From Dinghuibacter sp035492835 (GTDB taxonomy: Bacteria; Bacteroidota; Bacteroidia; Chitinophagales; Chitinophagaceae): 16,977 nt of DNA. This document shows, in pieces, positions 1-7,349 of the stretch (position 1 is its first letter; every line of letters begins with the position of its first letter). The position numbers were made by a program, and so were the translations under genes. A model generated the notes under the pieces. It made no database searches and was not told the origin of the DNA. It saw only the letters and a list, made by a program, of their open reading frames with translations. The stretch lies in the NCBI RefSeq assembly GCF_035492835.1, contig NZ_DATJIY010000170.1, positions 1 to 16,977 of the forward strand, read 5' to 3'.

Positions 1-309
1 GGATTCGGAGCCTATGTCGTTACCCTGAGAGAAAACAAAACCCCCATTGGCGTCTGCGGTTTCTTTACGCGCACCTACCTGGACACCCCCGACCTCGGCT
101 ACGCCCTGCTCCCCGCCTACGAAGGCCACGGCTACGCCCGCGAAGCCGCCGCCGCCGTCCTCGCTTACACCGGCCGCACCGACGTCCTGGCTATCGTCTC
201 CGAAGCCAACGACCGTTCTATCCGTTTATTGGAAACACTGGGCTTCACCTACCGGGAACGCGTCCAACCGCCCGGCGAAGACCGCGAAGTCCTGGTGTAC
301 AAGCTATGA
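1..309 (+). CDS. GNAT family N-acetyltransferase, C-terminal part
   Basis: This is a partial gene: the reading frame is open from base 1 and ends at TGA 307-309, giving the last 102 residues. The protein would transfer an acetyl group from acetyl-CoA to an amine, in the cytoplasm. What shows this is the RimJ/RimL-like pattern: a beta-strand ending in IGVCGFF, an acetyl-CoA-binding loop of the form YEGHGYAREA, and the typical later motif SEANDRSIRLLETLGF followed by a final strand ending in VLVYKL. The N-terminal third is outside the window, so the start cannot be judged. The substrate cannot be told from this fragment; RimJ/RimL-like proteins acetylate ribosomal proteins, antibiotics or small amines. 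The stop codon overlaps the stop codon of the convergent oxidoreductase gene by 6 bp, so no dedicated intergenic terminator separates them. Confidence 0.88.
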   Translation, partial: GFGAYVVTLRENKTPIGVCGFFTRTYLDTPDLGYALLPAYEGHGYAREAAAAVLAYTGRTDVLAIVSEANDRSIRLLETLGFTYRERVQPPGEDREVLVYKL

Positions 310-1155
310 CACGCTATCTTTGGCGATCACCGTCCAGTCGTCCCCCCCATGCCCCGCCGCAATCCAGCGGTCCATGAGCGAAGCAACAGCGGGTATGACC
401 GTCAGGTCGACGCCGCCCTGGCGCGCCGCTTCCAGGAATAGGCCGGTATCCTTACGAGCCATCGAAAGCATCCAGGAAGGCTGGCTATAGTCGCCCGACG
501 TCATCCGCTTCAGCCGGTTGGGCAACATGGCCGCGGGGTTCCAGGTGTCGAACAGCATCGACAGGTCGCTCACGGGCACGTGCAGCGCCTTGGCGAGCCC
601 CAGGGTATCGGCTATACCCGCGGTAAAACACACCAGGAAATTATTGCCCAGCAGTTTCATGGCCGCCGCGCGCCCGGTCTCGGGGCCGAAATTGAGCACC
701 TTGCCGGTCATTTGGGCAAGTGCGGGCTCCACCCGGGCGATGACCTGCTGGTCGCCAGAAACGAGCATGGCGCCGGTGCTCTCCAGGGCATTTTGCGGCC
801 CCATGAAAACAGGCGCGTGCACATACGTGAACCCGCGTTCCTTCCACGCGCGCGTCCGTTCGATGGCGCCGGGAACGGAGGTCGTCGTGTGGTCGATAAT
901 CGTCGCACCCGGCAGGAGACCGGGCGCGGCCGCGGCCAGCACCTCGTCGACGGTGGAGTCGTCTTTCAGGGTCAGGTGCACGGTATCCGCGCCCCTAACG
1001 GCATCGGCTACGTCTGCCAGGGCCTTGGCGCCCACCGCTTCCAGCGCCAAAGCCTTGGAGTAGGTCCGGTTCCAGACGCGGACCGACGCGCCCTTCTTGA
1101 GGAGCGCACGGGTAAAGTTTTCACCCAAAAGACCCATACCGAGAAACGCGATCAT
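304..1155 (-). CDS. NAD(P)-dependent oxidoreductase, 3-hydroxyisobutyrate dehydrogenase family
   Basis: The predicted cytosolic enzyme has 283 residues, a normal length for the beta-hydroxyacid dehydrogenase family (3-hydroxyisobutyrate dehydrogenases, tartronate semialdehyde and glyoxylate/succinic semialdehyde reductases). The N-terminal Rossmann domain starts at once with the dinucleotide loop GMGLLG (residues 6-11). The segment VWNRT (27-31) follows the second beta-strand; an Arg here is usually read as preference for NADPH. The family signature around the catalytic lysine is present as GRAAAMKLLGNNF, with Lys167 and Asn171. The C-terminal half is the all-helical substrate domain. The substrate is not determined; related proteins reduce small semialdehydes or imines. 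The ATG at 1155 is chosen because the Rossmann strand begins right after it. The gene is divergent from the hydrolase at 1228 and convergent with the GNAT gene, so it is probably monocistronic. Confidence 0.9.
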   Translation of the reverse strand: MIAFLGMGLLGENFTRALLKKGASVRVWNRTYSKALALEAVGAKALADVADAVRGADTVHLTLKDDSTVDEVLAAAAPGLLPGATIIDHTTTSVPGAIERTRAWKERGFTYVHAPVFMGPQNALESTGAMLVSGDQQVIARVEPALAQMTGKVLNFGPETGRAAAMKLLGNNFLVCFTAGIADTLGLAKALHVPVSDLSMLFDTWNPAAMLPNRLKRMTSGDYSQPSWMLSMARKDTGLFLEAARQGGVDLTVIPAVASLMDRWIAAGHGGDDWTVIAKDSVS

Positions 1156-1227
1156 GATTTCATTTTTCTTAAAGGTAGTTTTTATTTAATTTTCGCCGGC
1201 AACGCCAGAACTCATCAACCTTTCCAT

Positions 1228-2064
1228 ATGCGTCACACCGTCACGTTTGCTTGCGCGCTCCTCCTGCTATCCGCCTGCGGCGGCTCTTCCAACAAATCCG
1301 TGGATGACCAGGGCGTCAACATCGCCTATACCGACAGCGGCAAGGGCGATACCACGCTCCTGTTCGTACATGGTTGGGACCTCAACAAGGGCTACTGGTC
1401 CAACCAGGAGGCCTATTTCGACAAGGCCTACCGCGTCGTCGCGATCGACCTGCCCGGCTTTGGCGAATCGGGAACCAACCGTACCGATTGGGGCACCGAC
1501 GACTATGCGCGGGATATCGACAGCGTCATATCCCAGCTGAACCTCCAGCACGTCGTGCTCGTCGGCCACTCCATGTCCGGCGATATCGTGCTCGACGCCG
1601 CCCTCCACGCCCGCGACCGGGTCATCGCCGTCGTAGGGGTGGACAATTTCAAAAGCATCCCGCCCGAAACCCCCGAGGCCAAGGCCGACGACGCGCGCAC
1701 CTTCGTAGTCATGAAACAAGGCTATAAAAAAGCCGTCGAGCAGTTTTTCCTCGGCGACCTCTTTTACCATACCCCCGACTCCATCCAACGCCGCATCCTG
1801 CTGGACGCGGTCAACGCCGACTCCGCCATCGCGATCAAGAGCCTCGAGTCGCAACACTACGACGAAACCCCCGCCCTCCAATCCTGGGGCAAGCCGATAT
1901 ACCTGATCAACAGCGACTATCGTCCCACCGACACCGCGGCCTTTACCAAGGCAAACATACCCTACCAGATCACCTACATCAAGGATGTGGGTCACTTCCC
2001 CATGGTAGAGAAACCCGCCGACTTTAACGCCGCCCTCGAAGGATACCTGGCTAAACTCCACTAA
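1228..2064 (+). CDS. Alpha/beta-hydrolase lipoprotein
   Basis: The protein has 278 residues. The frame is open much further upstream, but the ATG at 1228 is preferred because it begins a lipoprotein signal (hydrophobic core, lipobox LSAC with Cys17), and the upstream extension lies over the divergent oxidoreductase gene. After export and lipidation it would sit in the periplasmic or outer membrane. The alpha/beta-hydrolase fold is shown by FVHGW (46-50, oxyanion-hole HG), the nucleophile elbow GHSMSG with Ser115, a probable acid Asp230 after a strand in LINSD, and the catalytic His256 in DVGHFPM. The overall pattern resembles small esterases, lipases and haloperoxidase-like hydrolases. The next gene starts 2 bp after its stop, so it is almost certainly co-transcribed with the two glycosidases. 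An attractive but unproven role is removing acyl (for example acetyl) groups from the same glycan. Confidence 0.87.
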   Translation: MRHTVTFACALLLLSACGGSSNKSVDDQGVNIAYTDSGKGDTTLLFVHGWDLNKGYWSNQEAYFDKAYRVVAIDLPGFGESGTNRTDWGTDDYARDIDSVISQLNLQHVVLVGHSMSGDIVLDAALHARDRVIAVVGVDNFKSIPPETPEAKADDARTFVVMKQGYKKAVEQFFLGDLFYHTPDSIQRRILLDAVNADSAIAIKSLESQHYDETPALQSWGKPIYLINSDYRPTDTAAFTKANIPYQITYIKDVGHFPMVEKPADFNAALEGYLAKLH

Positions 2065-2066
2065 GG

Positions 2067-3767
2067 ATGCTCCGTACCCTATTAGCGCTCCTCCTGCTGG
2101 CCATTACATCGTACGCTCGCGCGCAACGCGTGCTCGTCACCACGTACGGCGCCCGTCCCGACAGCCATAAGGACGCCACCGCCGCCGTCCGCCGCGCGTT
2201 AAACGCCTTAGCCGATGGCGCCGCCCTCGTTTTCCCCAAAGGCCGCTACGACTTCTGGCCCGACAGCGCCAGCAAAAGGGACTGGTATATATCCAACACC
2301 TCTTCGGCCGAAGAGTGCCCGTCCAAAATAAAGACCATCGGCATCCTGCTGGAGAACAAACAACGTGTCACCATCGACGGGAACGGCTCGACCTTTATCT
2401 TCCATGGAAAAATGACCCCGTGGGCGCTGGAACAGTGCGCGCATGTCCACCTGCGGCACTTCACGGTCGACTTCGAACGCCCGACCATGTCCGAGATGCG
2501 TTTCCTGGCGGTGACCCCCGATTCGATCGTGGCGCGCATCCATCCCGATTCGAAATACCGTATCGGCGGCGGCCGCCTGGAATGGATAGGGGAGGGCTGG
2601 AAGCCAAAACAGTTCTTCGCCATCCTCGTTGACCCGGCTGCCGGCAGGTACACCTATAGCTCCTGGGACCCCTTTATCCATGCGACGGCCAGGCAGATCG
2701 CCCCCCAAACCGTCGTGTTTCGGGGCAACTTCAAAAATCAGGAATACCGGCCCGGCACGGTCCTCACCGTGCGGGACCCCATCCGCGACCAGGTGGGCGC
2801 GTTGATCGACCGGTCCGCCGACGTGACGCTGACCGGCATACACATGCAGTACATGCACGGCCTGGGTATCGTGGCGCAAACCTCCGAAAACCTGACATAC
2901 GACAGCGTATATGTGGAGCCCGGCAACGACGGCCGTGTCATCGCCTCTTTTGCGGACGCGATGCACTTTTCCGGCTGTAAAGGCCAGATAACCATCACCC
3001 ACTGCCGTTTCCGCGGGATGCACGACGACCCCGTGAACGTCCACGGCACGCACCTCCGCGTCACCCGGGTCGACGGCGACAAGCTCACCGTCCGCTTCAT
3101 GCATCCCCAGACCTACGGTTTCCAGCAATATCACCCCGGGGACTCCGTGGCCTTTGTACACGCGACCTCCCTGCAGCTATTCGGCTACGCCCGCGTCCGC
3201 AGCGCGCGGTTAATATCGCCCACCGACATCGAGGTCGTCCTCGATCGCGCCGCCGCCGCGCCAGCCGCTACGCTCCTTAAACCCGGCGACGTCCTCGAAA
3301 ACCTCACCTGGACCCCGTCCCTGACGGTAACCGACTGCCGCTTCGAAGGCACCAACACCCGGGGCTTGCTCGTCACCACGCGGCGCCCGGTCCGGATCGA
3401 GCACAATGTCTTTTACCGGACGGGGATGGAAGCGATCCTCATCGCCGATGACGCCTCCAGCTGGTATGAATCCGGGGAGGTGACCGACGTCCTGATCCGC
3501 GACAACCGCTTCGAGGAATGCGGCTACAACGGCGGCCGAAGCGCGATCGCCATCCGGCCCGAGGACCACGAGCCCGCGCCGGGCTACACCGTCCACCGGA
3601 ACGTCCGCATCGAGGACAATACCTTTTCCGTCGTCGCCTACCCGGTGATCTCGGCCCGCAGCACCGCGGCGCTCGTCATCCGCGACAACCTCATCCGGCC
3701 TTCTTCGGCTGCGCAGCCGTTTGCGCTGGATAATTGCCCGGACGCCCGGGTGGAAGGAAATCATTAA
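2067..3767 (+). CDS. Alpha-1,3-galactosidase, GH110-like beta-helix
   Basis: This 566-residue secreted enzyme has a signal peptide ending ARA-Q (about residue 20). Most of the chain is a right-handed parallel beta-helix, with many short turns such as VTIDGNGSTF, LTGIHM, ITITHCRF and VLIRDNRFEECG. The N-terminal pattern (FPKGRYDFWPD, YISNTSS, ECPSKIKTIG, DFERPTMSE) is what I recognise from GH110 alpha-1,3-galactosidases of Bacteroides (GlaA/GlaB). GH110 enzymes release terminal alpha-1,3-galactose by inversion. Three acidic residues fit the proposed catalytic set: Asp297 in FADAMHF and Asp320/Asp321 in MHDDPVNVHG. Their 23/24-residue spacing matches the Asp triad I recall from a marine GH110 structure. 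Subfamily A needs the fucosylated (blood-group-B) substrate and subfamily B also takes linear Gal-alpha-1,3-Gal; I cannot tell which this is. It lies 2 bp after the hydrolase and 12 bp before the GH95 gene. Confidence 0.85.
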   Translation: MLRTLLALLLLAITSYARAQRVLVTTYGARPDSHKDATAAVRRALNALADGAALVFPKGRYDFWPDSASKRDWYISNTSSAEECPSKIKTIGILLENKQRVTIDGNGSTFIFHGKMTPWALEQCAHVHLRHFTVDFERPTMSEMRFLAVTPDSIVARIHPDSKYRIGGGRLEWIGEGWKPKQFFAILVDPAAGRYTYSSWDPFIHATARQIAPQTVVFRGNFKNQEYRPGTVLTVRDPIRDQVGALIDRSADVTLTGIHMQYMHGLGIVAQTSENLTYDSVYVEPGNDGRVIASFADAMHFSGCKGQITITHCRFRGMHDDPVNVHGTHLRVTRVDGDKLTVRFMHPQTYGFQQYHPGDSVAFVHATSLQLFGYARVRSARLISPTDIEVVLDRAAAAPAATLLKPGDVLENLTWTPSLTVTDCRFEGTNTRGLLVTTRRPVRIEHNVFYRTGMEAILIADDASSWYESGEVTDVLIRDNRFEECGYNGGRSAIAIRPEDHEPAPGYTVHRNVRIEDNTFSVVAYPVISARSTAALVIRDNLIRPSSAAQPFALDNCPDARVEGNH

Positions 3768-3779
3768 TTTAGGCATCTT

Positions 3780-6221
3780 ATGCTCCAAAGGATCACTGTG
3801 CTTTTGCTGGCGCTCGGCGCCGCCCGCTACGCCTCGGCCCAGGCCGATGTCACCCTTCGCTTCACTACCCCCGCCACCCACTTCACCGAGTCCGCCCCCC
3901 TGGGCAATGGCCGGCTGGGCGCGATGGTCTTTGGCAATCCCGCCCGGGAGCGGATCGCGCTCAATGAGATATCCCTTTGGTCGGGGGGCGTACAAGACGG
4001 TAACCGGAAGGATGCCTACCAATACCTGGATACCATCCGCGCCTTGTTGCTCAAGGGCAACAACATCGCCGCCCAGCGCATCCTCCAGGCACACTTCACC
4101 TGCGCCGGCGCTGGATCGGGCAGGGGACAAGGCGCCCACGATAAATATGGCTCGTATCAAACGCTCGGTGACCTGTGGATACAATGGGCAGATACCAGCG
4201 GCACCGTCACCGCGTACGACCGCCGTCTCCACCTCGACAGCGCCCTCAGCCGGACCCGATGGACGAGGAACGGCGTCACCTATACCGAAGAAGTCATCGT
4301 CTCGGCGCCCGCCCAGGCCATCCTGGTGCGCCTCACGGCCTCCCGCCCCGGCGCCCTGAACTTCGAGGCGGGACTGACGCGCAAAGAGCGCGCCGCATTC
4401 CGCTTTGACGGACCTTCGCGCCAGCTCATGACCGGCACGCTCGATGGCGGCTACGGCGCCGGCGGCCTCCGCTATGCGGCCGTATTATACGCTACGCAAA
4501 ACAACGGCCACCTCGCCAACACCCCCACGGCCCTCCATATCGCCGGCGCCACCCAGTGCGTACTCGTCATCACCGCCGGCACCGACATGAACTGGCCCAA
4601 CGTAACCCACCGCGGCCCCGACCCGCTCCCCAAAGCGCTCCGCCAAACCGAGGTCCAGCCGTGGCCCTCCGTCCTCCGCGCCCACGTCGCCGACTACCAA
4701 TCCTATTTCAACCGCTGCCGCCTCCACCTCGGCGATACTTGGACCGCCACCGCGCCCCTCAGCGCCACCGCCGCTGGTCCCGAGTCCGTCATGCCAACCG
4801 CCGACCGCCTCCGGCAGCTCCAGGCCGGCGCCGACGACCCCGCGCTCATCACCCTCTACTTCAATTTCGGCCGCTACCTGCTGATCTCCTCCTCCCGCCC
4901 CGGTGGCATGCCCGCCAACCTGCAAGGCCTTTGGGCCGTGGAATACCAAGCGCCCTGGAACGGCGACTACCACCTCAACATCAACCTCCAGATGAACTAC
5001 TGGCTGGCGGACCCCACCGGCCTCTCCGATTGCGCCGAGCCGTTGTTCCGTTTCCTGGAACAAATCGCCAACAGCGGCCGTGAGACAGCCTGGGATTATT
5101 ACCGCGCCCGAGGCTGGGTCGCCCACGTTATTTCGAATCCCTGGGGCTTCACGGCCCCCGGTGAAGGCGCCGAATGGGGCTCTACCCTGACCTGCGGCGC
5201 CTGGCTGGCCACAGCGATCCTTTTGCACTATGATTATAAACCCGACACGGCTTTCCTGAGGAAAAACTACCCGGTCCTTAAAGGAGCATCCCGCTTCTTC
5301 ACCGACATCCTTATCCGCGAGCCTAAGCACAACTGGCTCGTGACCGCACCCTCCAACTCCCCGGAGAACGCTTATGTACTCCCGGACGGCCAACAAGGCA
5401 GCACCTGTATGGGACCGACCATCGACATGCAGATCGGACGGCAGTTGTTGCTCGGGACCGCCGGCGCGGCGGATATCCTGCACGTAGACAGGGAATGGGC
5501 CGACAGTCTGCGTACGATCGCGGGCCAGCTCGCGCCGGAACAGGTCCGGCCCAGCACCGGTGGCATACAAGAATGGCTGGAGGACTACAAAGAGGCGGAG
5601 CCGCAGCACCGGCACGTATCGCCTCTATACGGACTTCACCCCTACGACGAAATCACGCCCTGGGCTACACCGGAATTGGCCGATGCCGCCAGGAAGACGC
5701 TTGAGCGCAGGGGCGACGGGGGTACCGGTTGGAGCCGGGCCTGGAAGATGGCCTTTTGGGCGCGACTGGGCGATGGCGATCACGCCTACAAAATGCTAAG
5801 GGCGTTGCTCGAGCCCGCCGGGGCCCCCGATGGCGACGGCGCGGGAACCTATCCCAACCTTTTCGACGCCTGCCCGCCCTTCCAGATAGACGGGAATTTC
5901 GGCGCCCCGGACGCGATCTCCGAGTTCTTCGTCCAAAGCCAGGGCCCCGGCCAGGTCATCCGATTGCTACCAGCCCTGCCATCGGCTGCCGCCTTCCGCA
6001 ACGGCCGTTTCAAAGGCGTCGTAGCCCGCAACGGCTTCGTGCTCGACCTGTCCTGGCGCGATGGCCGCCTGTCGCGTCTCCGCGTCCGCTCCGGCTATGG
6101 CAAGGTTTGCCGCATCGCCTCCGACCACGCCCTCCACGTCACGGGCGCGCGCCCGACCTTCGACGGTCACACGGTAACCTTCGCCACCACCGCCGGAAAA
6201 ACATACGACGTCGTCCCGTAA
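3780..6221 (+). CDS. Alpha-1,2-L-fucosidase, glycoside hydrolase family 95
   Basis: This 813-residue secreted enzyme has a signal peptide ending ASA-Q (about residue 21). The GH95 order is clear: an N-terminal beta-domain with APLGNGRLGAMVFG (39-52) and LNEISLWSGG (61-70), a linker, an (alpha/alpha)6 catalytic barrel (about 340-700) and a C-terminal beta-domain. Residues equivalent to those known in Bifidobacterium AfcA are present: His398-x-Asn400-x-Asn402 in HLNINLQMNYW, the general acid Glu529 in SNSPENAY, and Asp704 in FQIDGNFG. His398 is the position I recall as changed in a GH95 alpha-L-galactosidase, which favours L-fucose here (inference). The family inverts and releases Fuc-alpha-1,2 from galactose in blood-group, milk-type or xyloglucan glycans. 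It is the last gene of the cluster and follows the GH110 gene after 12 bp. The start at 3780 gives a good signal peptide. Confidence 0.93.
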   Translation: MLQRITVLLLALGAARYASAQADVTLRFTTPATHFTESAPLGNGRLGAMVFGNPARERIALNEISLWSGGVQDGNRKDAYQYLDTIRALLLKGNNIAAQRILQAHFTCAGAGSGRGQGAHDKYGSYQTLGDLWIQWADTSGTVTAYDRRLHLDSALSRTRWTRNGVTYTEEVIVSAPAQAILVRLTASRPGALNFEAGLTRKERAAFRFDGPSRQLMTGTLDGGYGAGGLRYAAVLYATQNNGHLANTPTALHIAGATQCVLVITAGTDMNWPNVTHRGPDPLPKALRQTEVQPWPSVLRAHVADYQSYFNRCRLHLGDTWTATAPLSATAAGPESVMPTADRLRQLQAGADDPALITLYFNFGRYLLISSSRPGGMPANLQGLWAVEYQAPWNGDYHLNINLQMNYWLADPTGLSDCAEPLFRFLEQIANSGRETAWDYYRARGWVAHVISNPWGFTAPGEGAEWGSTLTCGAWLATAILLHYDYKPDTAFLRKNYPVLKGASRFFTDILIREPKHNWLVTAPSNSPENAYVLPDGQQGSTCMGPTIDMQIGRQLLLGTAGAADILHVDREWADSLRTIAGQLAPEQVRPSTGGIQEWLEDYKEAEPQHRHVSPLYGLHPYDEITPWATPELADAARKTLERRGDGGTGWSRAWKMAFWARLGDGDHAYKMLRALLEPAGAPDGDGAGTYPNLFDACPPFQIDGNFGAPDAISEFFVQSQGPGQVIRLLPALPSAAAFRNGRFKGVVARNGFVLDLSWRDGRLSRLRVRSGYGKVCRIASDHALHVTGARPTFDGHTVTFATTAGKTYDVVP

Positions 6222-6304
6222 TCACGCGCCCCACACAAGCCTACGCCACCGGCCCACGCCCACTCGGCGGCCCACGGCCCACGCGGCGCCCCACGCCCCG
6301 CGCC
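6222..6304. repeat. C-rich spacer with GGCCCACG repeats
   Basis: This 83-bp spacer lies between the convergent GH95 and Crp/Fnr genes. The octamer GGCCCACG occurs exactly at 6251, 6269 and 6276, with close variants such as GCCCCACG around it. The plus strand is strongly C-rich directly after the GH95 stop. There is no clear hairpin with a T-tract; the only stem noted is CGCGG (6282-6286) with CCGCG (6298-6302). It may be a Rho-type termination region for the plus-strand operon, but that is inference. Confidence 0.4.
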
Positions 6305-6874
6305 TTACCGCGCGATGCGCTTCCTGATGCGCGACAGCGACTGCGGTTTTATCCCCACATACGATGCTATGTAATACTGTGGCAACCGCTGCACCAACCC
6401 GGGATAGGCGGCCACGAACTGCTGATACCGCGCCGTCGGAGAATCGGTGTAAAACGATCGCAGCTGCTCGATACTGGAAAGGTAGACCTGCTCGATCGCC
6501 AACCGCCCAAACCTTTCACCGCCTCTCACCTGCGTATAGAGGTTTTGCAGGTCGTCATAGCCAATAACCTCCAGTTCTGTATCCTCCACCGCCTGGATGG
6601 ACACATTAGACGGCGCGGCCGGAACGAAACTTTGAAAATTGGAAATAAATTCGCCCTCCTGGTTGAAACCGATCGTTTTTTCCTGCCCCTCTACATTCAT
6701 GTAATAACGCGCCAGCCCGGAGGAAATAAAAGCGACGTGCCGGCAAATCTTCCCTTCTTCCAGGAAGTGCTCCCCGGCAGCCATCCGCCGGGAATTAAAA
6801 AGCTCAGCGACGATCGCTTCCTCTGAAACACTCAGAGGGATGAAATGTTTGATGGCCCGAAGGAGTGCTTCCAT
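6305..6874 (-). CDS. Crp/Fnr family transcriptional regulator
   Basis: The ATG at 6874 gives 189 residues, the usual size of the short Bacteroidota Crp/Fnr regulators. The open frame runs up to 6958, but the extra 28 residues have no family character. The N-terminal cyclic-nucleotide-binding beta-barrel is recognisable: a raised-helix start, RRMAAGEHFLEEGKICRHVAFISSG-type strands, then RYYMNVEGQEKTIGF and a late Glu/Leu-rich strand TELEVIGYDDL. The long dimer helix follows (ERFGRLAIEQVYLSSIEQL). The C-terminal helix-turn-helix is YIASYVGIKPQSLSRIRKRI, the typical recognition helix of these proteins. No Cys cluster for an iron-sulfur centre is visible, so it is more Crp-like than Fnr-like; the ligand is unknown. 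The start lies 43 bp inside the upstream DUF4267-like gene, which suggests translational coupling of the two. Confidence 0.88.
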   Translation of the reverse strand: MEALLRAIKHFIPLSVSEEAIVAELFNSRRMAAGEHFLEEGKICRHVAFISSGLARYYMNVEGQEKTIGFNQEGEFISNFQSFVPAAPSNVSIQAVEDTELEVIGYDDLQNLYTQVRGGERFGRLAIEQVYLSSIEQLRSFYTDSPTARYQQFVAAYPGLVQRLPQYYIASYVGIKPQSLSRIRKRIAR

Positions 6875-7257
6875 GTGGGCAAAAGTACGCCCAGGCTGAT
6901 AAAAACCATACCCAGGGCCGTACCCCAGTGTATGGAAAGGTGGGCGATGTCGTGCCACCCATTTGCATGGAGCACCACGAGGCCATCGGTAAGGGGTATG
7001 ATGATGGCCGAGGCATACACCCAGCCGGCCGCCCGCCGGAGCCTGAGCGCCGCCAGCACCAGTATGCCCACCCCGGTATAGATGTCCCGGATGCCTTTGA
7101 TGCGTCCATAGGCGGTTTCAGCCAGGTCTATCCCAAAACCATGGGCCCCCCCGGTTGGATCCACGATAAAACGGGCCCCGATAAAAATAATCCCCAGCGA
7201 TGTGAGGACGACCAGCCAATACGAAGGGGAACGAAAGCCCCAGGAAGTTGAAGTCAT
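6832..7257 (-). CDS. DUF4267-like four-helix membrane protein
   Basis: From ATG 7257 the protein has 141 residues; an in-frame GTG at 7278 would add seven. About four hydrophobic helices can be seen: residues 13-30 (YWLVVLTSLGIIFIGARF), roughly 63-78, 82-103 (GWVYASAIIIPLTDGLVVL) and 112-132 (HLSIHWGTALGMVFISLGVLL). Polar conserved-looking positions are the loop FIVDPTGGAHGFGI, RIKGIRDIYTG and NGWHDIAHLSIHWG. The pattern (FGID.....Y...KG.RDI..G) resembles DUF4267, a small inner-membrane family of unknown function; I name it with moderate confidence. Its 3' end overlaps the start of the Crp/Fnr regulator by 43 bp on the same strand, so the regulator may respond to, or control, whatever this membrane protein does. 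A 16-bp palindrome sits about 50 bp upstream. Confidence 0.75.
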   Translation of the reverse strand: MTSTSWGFRSPSYWLVVLTSLGIIFIGARFIVDPTGGAHGFGIDLAETAYGRIKGIRDIYTGVGILVLAALRLRRAAGWVYASAIIIPLTDGLVVLHANGWHDIAHLSIHWGTALGMVFISLGVLLPTWKHSFGPSNISSL

Positions 7258-7306
7258 ATAGCCATTTTTTAATCCCACAAAGCTGACCCCAACTCCCGAG
7301 GCTTTC

Positions 7307-7322
7307 GTTCACCCGGGTTAAC
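7307..7322. promoter_or_regulatory. 16-bp palindrome, candidate operator
   Basis: GTTCACCCGGGTTAAC is a near-perfect dyad: the half-sites GTTCACCC and GTTAACCC differ at one base. It lies between the end of the MuiA-like gene and the start of the DUF4267-like gene, 50 bp upstream of ATG 7257. The size and symmetry suit a dimeric regulator such as the Crp/Fnr protein encoded in the same pair, but the sequence is not a classic Crp or Fnr site. A poor -7-like CAGCTTTG (minus strand) lies between it and the gene. Confidence 0.4.
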
Positions 7323-7349
7323 TTCTCCGATGCACGAGGCGCGCGACGC

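Noticed and set aside
1170..1194. Promoters for the divergent pair at 1155/1228
   Set aside because: TAATTTTC (1187-1194, plus) and TACCTTTA (1177-1170, minus) each miss one base of TAnnTTTG and neither has a well-spaced -33 TTG, so they are not listed as features.
580..1227. Long N-terminal extension of the alpha/beta-hydrolase frame
   Set aside because: It lies antisense to the well-supported oxidoreductase gene, has no domain character, and the ATG at 1228 starts a proper lipoprotein signal.
2208..3161. 317-codon open frame antisense to the GH110 gene
   Set aside because: It is a shadow of a GC-rich coding sequence; the translation has no recognisable motif while the plus-strand frame is a complete beta-helix enzyme.
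4485..5615. 376-codon open frame antisense to the GH95 gene
   Set aside because: The translation is low-complexity Gly/Val/Arg-rich and mirrors the conserved GH95 frame; no independent start signals were seen.
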